NCBI RefSeq assembly: GCF_905220365.1 | Contig: NC_061129.1 | Span: forward strand, 4,650,803 to 4,714,802 | Direction of reading: 5' to 3' | Origin: Vanessa cardui | Taxonomy: Eukaryota > Arthropoda > Insecta > Lepidoptera > Nymphalidae | Length of the DNA: 64,000 bases | Shown here: positions 23,900-35,299 of the stretch, one piece after another | How the letters are laid out: each line of letters begins with the position of its first letter | How positions within the stretch are numbered: position 1 is the first letter of the stretch | Notes under the pieces: model-generated | Told to the model about the DNA's origin: nothing | The model's database searches: none | The model's input: only the letters and a program-made list of their open reading frames with translations | Made by a program: the position numbers and the translations under genes

Positions 23900-26139
23900 T
23901 ATTTGACATGAAGCAAGTGCATAAGATCTAACTAGCAACCTGCCTCGACTTCATTAGAATATAAATAAACCACTAATAAACAAAACAACTTTATGGATCC
24001 GTATAATTAATAGATAATAATTGATTTATGTTCTCAATCGATATAAACTGAATAAGTTATTATTTAATAACAGTGTAACTAAGGCAAATTAAAAAAAAAA
24101 CCACTATCATATTTGAAAACCACATTTGAACCTAATATATAGGTACTCATATTATATTAAAACTCTTAATCAAGATATCTACTAAATTGAATCGATTGAA
24201 ATATCGTTACATAATATACACCTACGTAATAAATGTTACATAGGTACCTATATATCTATGCCGATGTATGTGTTGAGAACATTTCTTTGTCTCCTCTTTA
24301 CTATTAGGAGAATACAATACGTAATATTTTTACAGGGAGTTAATAATAAAATATTTCATAAGAATATAATAATCCCTTCGAATATTTGTATTGGTTCGTT
24401 TTTATTGAATACACAATTAATTGGAATTCAAATACCATAAAAACCACCATAAACGATTTTATCTGGATAAATTCTATTAAAAACAGTCAGAGAGTAAGTA
24501 AGTGAACATAAATAATAATCAATAATTCATAATATTTCGCAGGCGCGTTGTCATGGCTCACGGTCTTCAAGAGGTTGTTGACGAACGTAGATGGTATTAC
24601 TGTTATTAGGAATGAGTAATTTTTTATCATAATAATATGTTAAGACAGAACAATAATAAAAACAACTAATTCATACACGTAATACTCTAGGTAGGTATTA
24701 TTGTATTCTGCAGAATAGTTTTCTAAAATAAATTTGGCAATCGTTCTATTAACGTCTTAAAAGATTTCCGTGTACTCTGAATTGCAATTAAACTTACACA
24801 CTTAATCAAAGATCGAAAAGTATTTCGTTTTTGTATATTGTTTAGGTGGGTAATTATATTCTTTATTTAAATGAGTAGTTATATTTAATATGCTTTAAAT
24901 AAAACATCGCCGTATCTGTTTGTGTTTTTGTATATTTTTTGATACAATTTTTTAATCTTTTTCATATTTTGTTAGTTTTATAAACAATTAGGTAGTGTCC
25001 AAAATACGATTCAATGTTTTCCAAAATGTCTGTACTCATAAGCAATAAAATTTACTTATACAAAAGACGATCGGATTCATCCATATTAATGACTAGTTAA
25101 AACAATCAACAGCCTAGAAATTAATACGGATAGATTGTCAGTTGTTATTTTGGATAATGTGAAAGGCTATGTAACTATGTAACGTTTTGAACTCCCGTTA
25201 TAATAATCGTAGAACGTCAAGCCCTGGATTATTCATTTTCTTAGTCACAACCGAGTTTACTGTTGTCGTCAATCTGTCTGGTTACTTTATAAAATCAACA
25301 CACCTGTTTATTGACTTACATATATATATTATCATACGTTTCCATTCTTAGGTAGTAGCGTAAACATTGTTCAAATATTTAGATTTGTGTGAAATAATTA
25401 CATTTATCTATAAAATAACAAGTATCGATACTTGTTATAGGAATAACATTATGTGATGTTTACACCCTATAAGGCACAGATCACGAGGTTGTGGGTCGGG
25501 TTTGATGAGGAATTATTAGTAGCAGCTCGAAGTCTCTATAGTATTTACACTTCCGTTCCTCAGAAATAACATGCCGTTATTGAGGCGCGTTTATAAGAAA
25601 TTACTTACCGTTTCGTTTGTTTTCTGTACCTATGTAATTTATTTCTAGAATTGAATTCTTGAGCAACATGTTGGTGGCTTGTGGTTTGGATATATATACC
25701 TTACCGGCAAGACTAAGTAATAAGAAAGTTTTGATGTAGTATTTAGTTTTTATCCAAATCGATTCAGACTCCACTCCTTGTATAATTATAATTACTATAC
25801 GAGTTTCAATGTCCGCTTCAAAAAATAATTGCCTGTGTACTTAACAAGTAGTTACTTAGGCATAAGTTTATTGTGTGTAATAATGAGTATCTACTGATAA
25901 TGATAAAAATTGATGTAATAGGTAAGTATTTATCAAAAGCAAATGGAAACAGGGCAATTTTCCGATTTGTAATAGGCTAGTTGGCATGGCGCCCGCGTAC
26001 AAATATTTATATTACGAAAACTTGACAATGTAAACAAGAAGGCAAAAAATAGAACTGTATTTTAGTCTTTTATTATTGTTTTAAAGCAAACAAACAGGTA
26101 ATTAATTACTGAAAACACGATCGTGGGATATTAATAAAA
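23900..26139. other. AT-rich stretch without recognised repeats or genes
   Basis: Short island at 24540-24600 (GCAGGCGCGTTGTCATGGCT). The 60-codon frame at 24258 is incidental. This begins the long SINE-free interval. Confidence 0.45.
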
Positions 26140-28029
26140 CAATGAGATACATATAAAAATATTTTATTAAAAACATTTTGGTAACATTTAATAAGAACAC
26201 TTAGGTAAAAATAAATCGACATCAAAATCATTTAAAAAGAACAGCCTGGACTGGAAGTTCACGGAGGAAACCGGAACAGCAAAAAACTAAAATAAATAAA
26301 AACAATGATAACACTCTAGGCAGACATGTCTAATTGACAACCAGAATTAAGGCATCGCAAGAATAATTATTTAAGTACGATAAAATACCTACGGCTATTA
26401 TTATAATTACAACAAATAAACGCCTAGTGCGTAGCGTTCGCATGTGAGGCGTCGCCGCCGTTTCCCGCGCCGCTCGGCGACGCCGGGCGAGGTGGGAGGC
26501 GACGGCGACGCGCGACCCTGTACAGTCTCTTGGCAGGGAACTTACATCGAGTATTATTGCCACTAACATTATTTCACTCCAATCACGAGACATTTCGCTT
26601 GCCACTACGCCGTAATTATACACTACTAAATACTAAAACATCCCAATTATACGAAGCTATGTTAAAATTTTACCTAACTAATAATATTATCTTCGGTTAA
26701 TTTTGATACTAGAATGATATAACATCATCTCATATTGTACTCTTAACATTAGATACGCTGGATTAAATTATAAAATGAGGAATTACATGTTATACATAAT
26801 ATTGCAAGCATTACTGAGATTGTGCACGTTACGTGTATTCTTTCTTTAAAAGTAACAATTTTAAACTTATGTGTTAAGAAGGACGATCGCTTATACTGAA
26901 GTAGACGAGGGTCGGGCAACCGGCCGCTACGGCCTGCCCTTACAAACAGCTACATTAAAGGAACAGTCAAAGATTAAATTACGAGCATTGGCACTTTCAA
27001 TATTAAATCTTAATTACACTCTCGAAATAGCACTGCATATCAATAACCAACTTAAAAACTAAATTCAGATCAGTCATTTATGATATCACATCAAAATAAA
27101 CAGGGAAATATATAATATGTGATTATCGATTGGATATACTATATAATATATATTATATTCTTTTCAAAAGAGGTATTAATTTTCTTAAGGGTTACTAAAA
27201 TATTGAGCTCTGCGCCGCGCGCGACGCACGATATCACGGTAATAAGAGAACAACATTAAACCAATAAGTTTTGGTACTTGGAGTCTGTCTCCGAGTTAAT
27301 TCTATTTCGCTAAACCTACATAATGCTTATCAGATACGTAATACACAGGACGCGCACCCTCGGCGGTCGCAGACATTCCGCGGGCGCCTCGTCTAGGCAA
27401 TAAACCCTTCATCCCTATACAATTTTCATTATAAAAATACTGTCATTTGACTACAGTTCAATGAGAAAAATATTTATCATAAATATGAATGAACAATAGA
27501 TAAAATACAACATAATATAATATAATGTATATGATTTGACTAAACAAAATAAAATGCATAAAATTGAAATGATTAAACGTTGTAAAATCACTTGAAGACA
27601 CTTAGCAATGGAAGGTACTAATTGATATTTTAGAAAAAAAAAAAAATCATTCAGTTAAAATAAATAGCACAACAACCAATATATTTGGCAATGTGGATTA
27701 AAATAATTAACAACTACTACCCCTCGGCTGCTAACTTAAACAAAATTGGAATGCAAATATTGCATCGCACCTCGGCCTCTGTTGGTATATGGGAGCGCGG
27801 CGCTCTGCCGACAGGGACTCCTACACTACGACTTAGGAGACTTTACAACAAGAGCTACTATATAAAACTGTGCGTATCTCTCCAAATACTCCCCTTTGAA
27901 CTACATTCGATTGAAGCTTGTCATATTAAAGTTAATAACTAAATAATAATCTGAATGCAACATTTCATTTTAAATAACCATAACAACCATTTTGTGAGTA
28001 TGTGTGACTGAATATAGCACACCGCTTGC

Positions 28030-28082
28030 AAAGGCACCTCTAAAATTTAGGATTTTGATATTAGCGACTTAGAGATGCCTTT
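28030..28082 (-). other. Hairpin in the putative 3' UTR
   Basis: A 14-nt stem (28030-28043 against 28069-28082) pairs at 13 of 14 positions around a 25-nt loop. The stem is short for a pre-miRNA and I recognise no known insect miRNA seed in it. It may be a UTR structural element or chance. Confidence 0.3.
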
Positions 28083-29405
28083 CAATTTAGGATTATTGTT
28101 ATGTATATCACTGTAAGCTGCATTCTGAGATCCATGCTATATGTTCAGTCATGACCCACTGAATCATAAATATTATATTAAAATTTTGTAAATTATTCAC
28201 CTATTTGTTTATGTTCATAGCCCATTTGTATTGATTACTGCATAAATATAGATATCATAATAAATTGGCGATGACTCACAGATAAAGCAATTGATAAAAA
28301 ATGCAATGTTATCATGTAAATTTAAATCGTGATAAGACCATTGTTTCGGTAGAGTTCTGCTAATAAAATTATCGTTATAAATTTTAAATAAATCAATGCG
28401 TCATTGTTGGTCCCTTCCATAATATTTGCCAAACCTTGAATCAAATCCCATATAAATATAAATAAAATTTTGATAACTACAAACTGTATTGTCTCATATC
28501 AACATTTTTTATAAAAATAACTTTGTGGGAAATATTTAAAGATTATCGTGTAGAAATACCAGTTCAAATTTAAAGCTGATCACAACATAGCAGAACCAAA
28601 GTTGCACAAAAGGACAGTATCAATTATTATTCATTATAGTAGTTAGTACTTTACACATTACTTACATATAATTTAAGAGACTCACTATTAAATATCTTGA
28701 CTAAATTAAGAGACCATGGATATTACAATTTAAATATGCATTTATAGAGAATTTTCCAGTCTGTTAACGACACTTACGATAATTTCACTAGAAGCCCAGC
28801 ATCTGGGCGTATTTAAATGACTCCAACGTTTTAAAACGGTCTGTAACATCTACTAAAACCTTAGAATATCTAATCACTGTTTTAATTTGTGATGATATGC
28901 ACTGATAACCCATTATTACTATGTTCCTCATGGGTTCGTCACATAACTATACAAGTTGTTCAAGCTTTCACACAAGAGTGGATGGGAAACAGATATTTTG
29001 GGCAATGTGTCAAGATTGTAACCTCTAGATGACATGTCATCACTATTATATTATGTTCGGACGGTAAATCCAACAATCATAATTATATCTTAAAATTAAC
29101 ATTCAACTTGGCTATAAATTCGTGCCGTCTCGTCAAAATCGTAGATTGAATATACGAGATGCAGCCTTTCGGTTAAAACAATGATGATTCTGTTTATAAA
29201 TGACTGTGGAATATATTTCATATCAATAACCCTACACTAAATATTATCATAAAACAATATTCAAATAATAACTATAAGACGTAATGGTGGGAATAACTCA
29301 TTATGACATTTAAAAGTAAAAATCCATAATAATTTAAATTTCAATATTGCTTTAAAGTAATTAAACATAAAACCTAAGGGTCAAAAACTTTTTGAACCAA
29401 TTGAT

Positions 29406-29429
29406 TTTATGTCAATCAATTGACATAAA
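29406..29429. repeat. Perfect 11-bp inverted repeat with 2-bp spacer
   Basis: TTTATGTCAAT at 29406-29416 and its exact reverse complement at 29419-29429 are separated by CA. It lies in the putative 3' UTR. It could fold as a hairpin in RNA or serve as a dimeric site in DNA. Confidence 0.6.
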
Positions 29430-30192
29430 TTGTTAATAATTTAATATGCATTATTAAACAAGTAATATTCTTTGGATAACAAATAATTATTAATATTTCT
29501 AAGAGGAACTAAATGTAATATAATATATTATTTTTTTGTCTTTATATATTAAATAATAATTTATAAGATTGGAATTTGAGGACTGATTCATTAAGATCCT
29601 AGTTTTTGGGATTAAAATGCCAATTTTGTATGTTTTTATATAACATATGGCATTAACTTCTCATAATAACCTAACTTTTAATTTATCACACATTTAAATA
29701 AGTTAAAAACAAAAACGAAATTAAAATGGATCATCACGCGTTTCTTAGAATTTGTCAAAAATTGCATTTTTTTTTAAATTAAGATCACAGTATTAAGTCA
29801 CTTTTAAATTGTAACTCTACGAATTCGCGGGACGATGGCCACATACATATTCCACAGTCATCTGAACTGGGTCACATCAGGCAAATACATTAACAAAACA
29901 TTAGGATATTGTCACGAACCAGCGACTTCAGTTCATGTGAAAAATTTGTTCATTAGCTAAAATAAATAGTACCTGGTAGAAAATAGGAATCCCTGACATT
30001 TTAGGCTAGAATATCAGGTCGTCAGGTCATAAATTCATTATAATTTAATGAACTAAAGTCGTTGGCTAAAATTTACAACGGTAGGACTAACGCCATTTGT
30101 GTGACATGTTGAACAGTCGATTTGCACCCTGATGTGTCCCAGTTATAACCCAAAATTTCGTTTGTTCAGGTTTACGTTGTCATATTGTCGGA

Positions 30193-31028
30193 TTAATCTG
30201 TGGCGGCTACGACCCAAGAGAAGCCACACAAGCGGCAAGAATCTTTTACGTACTGCGTGCGTGTCCCGTACGGTCCCAACCGGTGGTACTGCGATCGGTT
30301 GGCGAAGAACAGTGCAGGGTTGTTTGGTGGCAGTACTGTGGCACGGTAATTCCATCGAGGATCAGTGAGATTAGCACTCAAGTTGAGAATATCATGCCCT
30401 CCGTAAAATATTGTAACATCTTCAACTTTTTTCTCTTTCGGACGTGGCTGTGGTTGCACAACGGGTTCGAATAATTTCTGAAATACATCAATATACGAAT
30501 ATAAACACGAACGAATAAGTTTCACTACATAATAGGACTTGGTTCAATGCAAAAATCGATATTTTTAATTGTACGATTATAATTACGAAAACCATTAATA
30601 TTTATTTTTTAATACTAATAAACAAAAGAAAAAAAAATCCATTAGTGAAATAAGCTCTACTTTAGTCCCCAAAATCTTTCCATTATCACACGTCAATTGT
30701 ACACAACATTGATAGCGTAAGACGTTCGCCATTACGGAATATTATGAAAATAGAGAGGTCAAGGCCAGGACGTACGCAAACAAAATAGTGCAAATTATTA
30801 AAATTTTCTTACCTTCTCTGTTGTCTGAGGACTAGACGGCAAAGAGTCGTTATTCACCGACTCGGATTTCAACGAGCCCAATGAGCCGATACCGCTAGAT
30901 TCACTGGAGACAGATGGGCTCGGGCTCGTCTGAGACTGAGACAGGCCCGCTATATCTATGATATGCCTGAACGAATTAAAATTTTCTGTCTCCAATCCAG
31001 CCAGAGGTAGTGCAACTGATAAAGCCAT
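30193..31028 (-). CDS. Spliced 166-aa protein of unknown family
   Basis: This is the best-supported gene in the window. Coding exon 2 runs 31028 to 30813 (72 codons from ATG) and exon 3 runs 30477 to 30193 (94 codons plus TAA). Exon 2 is preceded by a good acceptor (tccatttgcag, exon from 31030), which places the start ATG two bases into the exon. The donor is AAG|GTAAGA at 30812-30811 and the acceptor tttcag|AAA ends at 30478; the junction is phase 0. The protein opens with a hydrophobic-leaning stretch (MALSVALPLAG). A Ser/Pro-rich low-complexity region follows (about residues 31-68, containing SSESSGIGSLGSL), then a Pro/Lys segment (about 75-90). The C-terminal half carries a single CxxC pair (CRLCGFSW, residues 153-160). 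There is no membrane segment. The short length, Ser-rich N-terminus and very long downstream UTR would fit a small regulatory protein. I do not recognise the family and assign no function. Confidence 0.72.
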
Positions 31029-31030
31029 GT

Positions 31031-31380
31031 CTGCAAATGGATAATAACAATTGTATTCCAATTTACACGTGCATAATATACGCTACTGCGTGTGAACACT
31101 TCGAAGTTATGTTGACAGCATTCAACGCGCCAAATTTTCTTACCACCACACAAAATATGTATGCGTAATTCACCGTTAACGAGATAATCACAAATAAAAA
31201 AAAACACTTAGATAATAAGAATAAGAAAAACAATAATTACCGAAAAGCGCAATCTTCAAAAGTACAAGCCTCGGCGTAGTTGAAAGAGATCGAACATTTA
31301 CGAAGTGAAGTTGGTTACATTATCTCGCGTTTGCGTGTGCGTGATGTCGAGCGGCAAGCGGAAGTTATTTTTTAGTCGGT
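31031..31380 (-). promoter_or_regulatory. Non-coding exon 1, intron 1 and promoter zone of the 166-aa gene
   Basis: On the minus strand a donor site TTTTCG|GTAATT lies at 31240-31239, so a non-coding first exon ends at 31241 and intron 1 covers 31240-31031. The exon and promoter stretch (about 31241-31380) is GC-richer than its surroundings and has several CG dinucleotides, ending in the AT-rich turn at 31380. I could not fix a transcription start: there is no TATA box and no unambiguous initiator. An in-frame ATG at 31061-31059 inside intron 1 would be used only if the intron were retained. Confidence 0.5.
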
Positions 31381-31547
31381 AAAACAGTCTATTACGCAGC
31401 AAACAGAGATTTATTGAAATATCAATTAATGTATAACAAAATTACGTTTATAATGTATATTTATGTTTTTAATGATTAAAAAATGATTTATTATGAAGTT
31501 TGTAGGCATTTGTAGTCAGAAAATAATATTTGATTTGTTCTGCAGCA

Positions 31548-31672
31548 GCGCCATCTAGACAAGCCAAACCTAAGACAAAACTAGCATATTCAAAGATTTC
31601 GTTCAGTTCTGTGGCGCTAGATGGCATACCTCCATTAAAATGTAAGTTTACGATGTATCCAACAGATGGCGC
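31548..31672. promoter_or_regulatory. Inverted pair of CTCF-like sites with shared CTGCAG flank
   Basis: GCGCCATCT at 31548-31556 and AGATGGCGC at 31664-31672 are inverted, each with CTGCAG on its outer side. A variant GGCGCTAGATGGC sits between at about 31613-31625. The cluster lies about 200 bp outside the promoter of the 166-aa gene. Confidence 0.45.
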
Positions 31673-32587
31673 TCTGCAGTACTACATTTAACATTATAAA
31701 ATTGTGTTCTTTAGTATTTTTGTCATAAAAAATACTCTTTTATGTTACTAATCAATGACTCTTAAGGAACGATTTTATTATGTACAAATAAAACAGAATT
31801 TACTATCTACATTATAGAAATAAAATATAAATGTAGGTGAAAAATATACTCTGATTACATTAAAGAACAAAAAATTAACTAGCTATTTGTGTATTCTCAT
31901 CTGTGCAGGTACCTATAAAACATACCTATCACATATTATTGTAAAAAGAATAATATTTATACTGATATAAGATAAGAATACCATCTAATTTTCTTACATT
32001 AAATAATATTATGTTAATTTATTAACACCAAATCATTACAGATGTCCACGCAAATTGTAAATCGTTTCTATGAATACTATTCTTTAATATCAAATTACAA
32101 ACTGGTCTAGGCTAGGCTAGGCTATCATTAATGAAGAACATTCTGTACTTAGTAAATACTTACTACATTATATAGCAGAGATATAAGCAGATCACACGGG
32201 GTATGTAAATCTATGGTTTATTTATTTTTACTGCAACTGTCATTGATATTAAACTTTCCCTACCCAAAGATCGTCAACTAATGAAAAACCGATACTTTTA
32301 AATTAAATAAGTATTTTAATATATTTTGGTAACTATATTTTATCATGTCATATTACATATACAATCTATATCTATATATTTTACAATATATATATATTTA
32401 AATGAGAAGAGTCATGGCTAACGTACCTTAAATATAAAATAATCGTGAACAAGTCTTTGATTAACAATAGATTCTGTTGCAGGTGTATACATGTAGGTAC
32501 TTATGTTAAATAAAGCCTATATATAGGCATAATATAATAGACTATATTCTTAACAGGATAAGATTCGGATATGTAGTTGTATCGGAA

Positions 32588-32830
32588 TAGGTCATTTGAT
32601 GTTAAGTGACCACGGCATGTTAAGTGGTCACCACCGCAGAGACAGTGGTACTGTAAGAAATATTAACCACAACACGAAATTTTACCCTTGTGCCTGTAGT
32701 AGTAATGTAGGAACATTTAAATACTAAGTTTGCTGCTTGGTGATACAATGGCTTCGTGCAAGCCTGTCTGGTTATGTGTGGTACATAACCAGACATGTTT
32801 GCAAGAAGCCATTTCAGCAAGTCTTGAAGT
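32588..32830 (+). mobile_element. Rearranged Metulj-like SINE with palindromic 3' end
   Basis: The 5' half reads ATGTTAAGTGACC twice (duplicated segment), then CTGTAAGAAATATTAACCA and TTGTGCCTGTAGTA. The 3' end segment is present in both orientations, head to head, creating a 65-nt palindrome at 32748-32812. Confidence 0.6.
32748..32812. repeat. Long hairpin: 30-nt arms, 5-nt loop, 27/30 paired
   Basis: The left arm at 32748-32777 and right arm at 32783-32812 are reverse complements at 27 of 30 positions around GTGGT. Both arms derive from the SINE end (TGCAAGCC and CCAGAC motifs). Transcribed in either direction it would give a hairpin of small-RNA precursor length, though the loop is short. 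Confidence 0.75.
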
Positions 32831-33134
32831 ACTTCCACCACAGATGGCCCACTAGGTGCACTATATTGGAAATAATTTACAAAACGCTTCAAACACACTG
32901 GTGGGGTAGGGGTAAGATGTGGGAAAACAGAGAAACGGCTTAAATCATTACAAGAATTAAAAATTTCAGATTAATTTATAACTTCCAATATATATTTCAA
33001 CTTTAATTTAGAAGAAAATGACGTGTAACTATTTAACTACGAAAAACTAGCTTTAATTGTAAAAGGCAGTTGTCTGTGTTTTTTTTTTACAGATTGATGT
33101 CAAAACGGCTATTTAATAAGTACCTTTTTATATT

Positions 33135-33380
33135 ATGGACAAGACCGTCTTAAGCCAAGATGTAGGGGGTGTAAAAATCTCCGGGCAAAAGGGGCGCTTC
33201 GCCGATGATGGTCAAGTCTCGGACATTAAAAAATGCGCCCTAGAGGGTCTCAAATTTTGGCGAGGGGTGACCGTAGAAGACTTCTTGCAGCATAAGGTTA
33301 AGACGAATAAATACTTTTTTTTTACTGAAAAAATAATTACATCTTACTTCCTTGAGCGCTAATATAATTTAAGCATTTTT
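33135..33380 (+). other. Isolated GC-richer open frame of unknown origin
   Basis: A 75-codon ATG frame (from 33135) contains a GC-richer 160-bp core (GTAGGGGGTGTAAAAATC, GCGCCCTAGAGGGTCTC) whose translation starts MDKTVLSQDVGGVKISGQKG. It then runs into a T-tract and loses composition. It could be a fragment of a transposon or captured cDNA. I do not recognise it. Confidence 0.25.
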
Positions 33381-34599
33381 TTATTCATCACTTTGGCACG
33401 CACAATTAATTTACGTCTTAAAGGCAATTTTATTATTAAAAAACTACCCATATTTATATTTATTATAGGGAACTTTGAAAAAATATCGATACGGATAATG
33501 GATGTATAGCAAGTATCTTGATGCGTTGCATATTTAAAAAAAAAAAACTTTAATATGCTGATGTAGTCGGAGAGATATAATTGACAGTCCGGACGCTTTC
33601 GGAGCGATCGCGATATGTGGAGACAAAAAGTTAGTATGACAGATTTGTAGCGCTCTAAAATATGTGCAAAAAATTCAGCGACGATATATACCTACTTATA
33701 ACTATTATGTATAAGTAGTTAGCATGTACGATTTTGACATTTAGTACTAATATAGTAATTGCAACAATTTATTAAACCATATAAAATAGATAAGAATTCT
33801 TTTACTCGTAGTAAGTGTAATCAATAATTTTAAAACTGTTATAAGATATTGAAATACTCAAACATGCAATAGTTTGAGCAAAGTCAGGGCGGTTAGTTAG
33901 GAAATAAAGGCTTTCAAAATGTAGAGAATACTTGAAACATATCAAAACGATCAAACACTGAGTAACTATGCATCGACTTAAAAATGAAGTGACGTCACGT
34001 ATATATACTTTTAAGATAATGAATAAAAAGCATGGAATGTGTTTGTATTTCTTGAAATAATCGTTTTTTAATCAAAGTATTTTTATCGCATTAGACCATA
34101 ATCATTTATTTAGGATAAGCAATTTAGTTGGTAGAGTCAAATGTTTTATTGTTTTGTATGGAACCCAGGTTGGATCGGTGATAGAAAAATAATCATAAAA
34201 TAATCATGTGCATAATAAAATAATAATCATAATTTTGAATTTTAAAGTAGAAAACAAACTTTTGTATACGTATCTAGTAATTTTTTTATTATAATAGATT
34301 GGTAGGTATTTAACAATGTAGGTACCAGGAAACATCTAGTTAGGTATTTACTTCATCACTCATCACTAAGATACAGATGTGTTATTCTAAATGATTTAAT
34401 ATGGAACAAAGCCGGCGTTCTGATATTAGAAAGATTTGTATCATCCGTTTGTATGATGTGTGAGGTTACTTGCGTTAAAAAGTTCGAGATCTATTGAGTA
34501 ATAAATATTTGTAAAGATAACAAAATTCTTTAAATGATGAAGCGTGTCCTCAGAATCTTTGTAAGGTTAACCGTTATGTATTAAACATGTTAAAATTTT

Positions 34600-35260
34600 A
34601 GATAGTATGCATTCCCGTTGCAATGAGGGAATGCGAGCGACGGCGTGGAGGCGTCACATCGATGTCACTCGTTATCGCTGCGCCGTAATTGCGACGGCCA
34701 GCGCCCGCTGGCGCGATTTGTAAATATTCTTATTTCGCCACTTATAGCGTCCGTTCAATAAAATAATAATAGTAAACATCCGTGCAAATGGCCGGCGGGC
34801 GGCGGGCGGCGGGGCGCGGGCCTCGGGCGGCCGAAGGGGCAGCGGGGGATGCGGCGCGGAGGGAAAGCTTATCGATTCGCGCCCGCGCGACACACTGTAT
34901 CTATCCTCTCATCGAAGCCCGTTTGCTGGCCCCACAAAGAAAGAGATAGGTTTCGCCGACTTTGATCCTTTTGTTTTTGGGCAGCGTCCGGCGATGCGGG
35001 CGGGGGCTGAAAAATGTGAAGGGGCGCTGATTGGCCGGGCCGGCCCCGCCCCCGCTCCGCGCATGCAGCCTCCGTCAAAGCCTCCGGTGCTCAGTTCAAG
35101 GGCGGTTGCGGCGCCGCACGCTGACTTGTTTGGGTTCTCGGTTATTTATAACATGATAAGAACAATTACCGCAGCCGAGCTGATAACGGTATCGACAAGC
35201 GGTTCATTTGCCTATATTTGTCAATCAAAGTGGCAATTTTCTATACAATACACAATGGTT
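34600..35260. promoter_or_regulatory. CpG-island-like block, candidate promoter or enhancer hub
   Basis: This is the most GC- and CG-rich unique block of the window: GGC/GCGG runs at 34790-34870, then CGCGCCCGCGCGAC. GATTGGCCGGGCCGGCCCCG at about 35030 reads as a CCAAT box beside GC boxes. The block ends with GATA-type sites (CATGATAAGA, CTGATAACGG) and GGTTATTTATAA. Overlapping open frames on both strands (66-102 codons) are what high GC would give by chance. No splice-supported gene was found, so a non-coding RNA promoter or enhancer is likelier. Confidence 0.45.
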
Positions 35261-35299
35261 CTTAAATACGCCATGAATGGTCGACACAAGCAAGACGCT

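Larger units (their letters stand above)
26140..30192 (-). other. Probable ~4 kb 3' UTR of the 166-aa gene
   Basis: From the TAA at 30193 down to about 26160 I see no convincing coding frame on either strand and none of the SINE or LINE families that fill the rest of the window. Reading by eye, the first clear AATAAA on the minus strand is at 26168-26163, so the transcript may end near 26140-26155. The stretch contains GC-rich islands at about 26420-26530, 26880-26945, 27200-27240, 27350-27400 and 27720-27840, as well as two short perfect or near-perfect palindromes. The 3' UTR call is inferred from the absence of repeats, the lack of other genes and the polyadenylation signal. Separate regulatory DNA is the alternative. 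Confidence 0.45.

Noticed and set aside
30143..30355. Alternative minus-strand frame ending in LNKRNFGL, overlapping exon 3
   Set aside because: It is shifted relative to the splice-defined phase and its entry would require breaking the phase-0 junction. The splice-supported frame ends at 30193.
31029..31061. Longer N-terminus starting MEYNCYYPFAD for the 166-aa gene
   Set aside because: The extra codons lie in intron 1, upstream of a good acceptor. They would be translated only from intron-retaining RNA.
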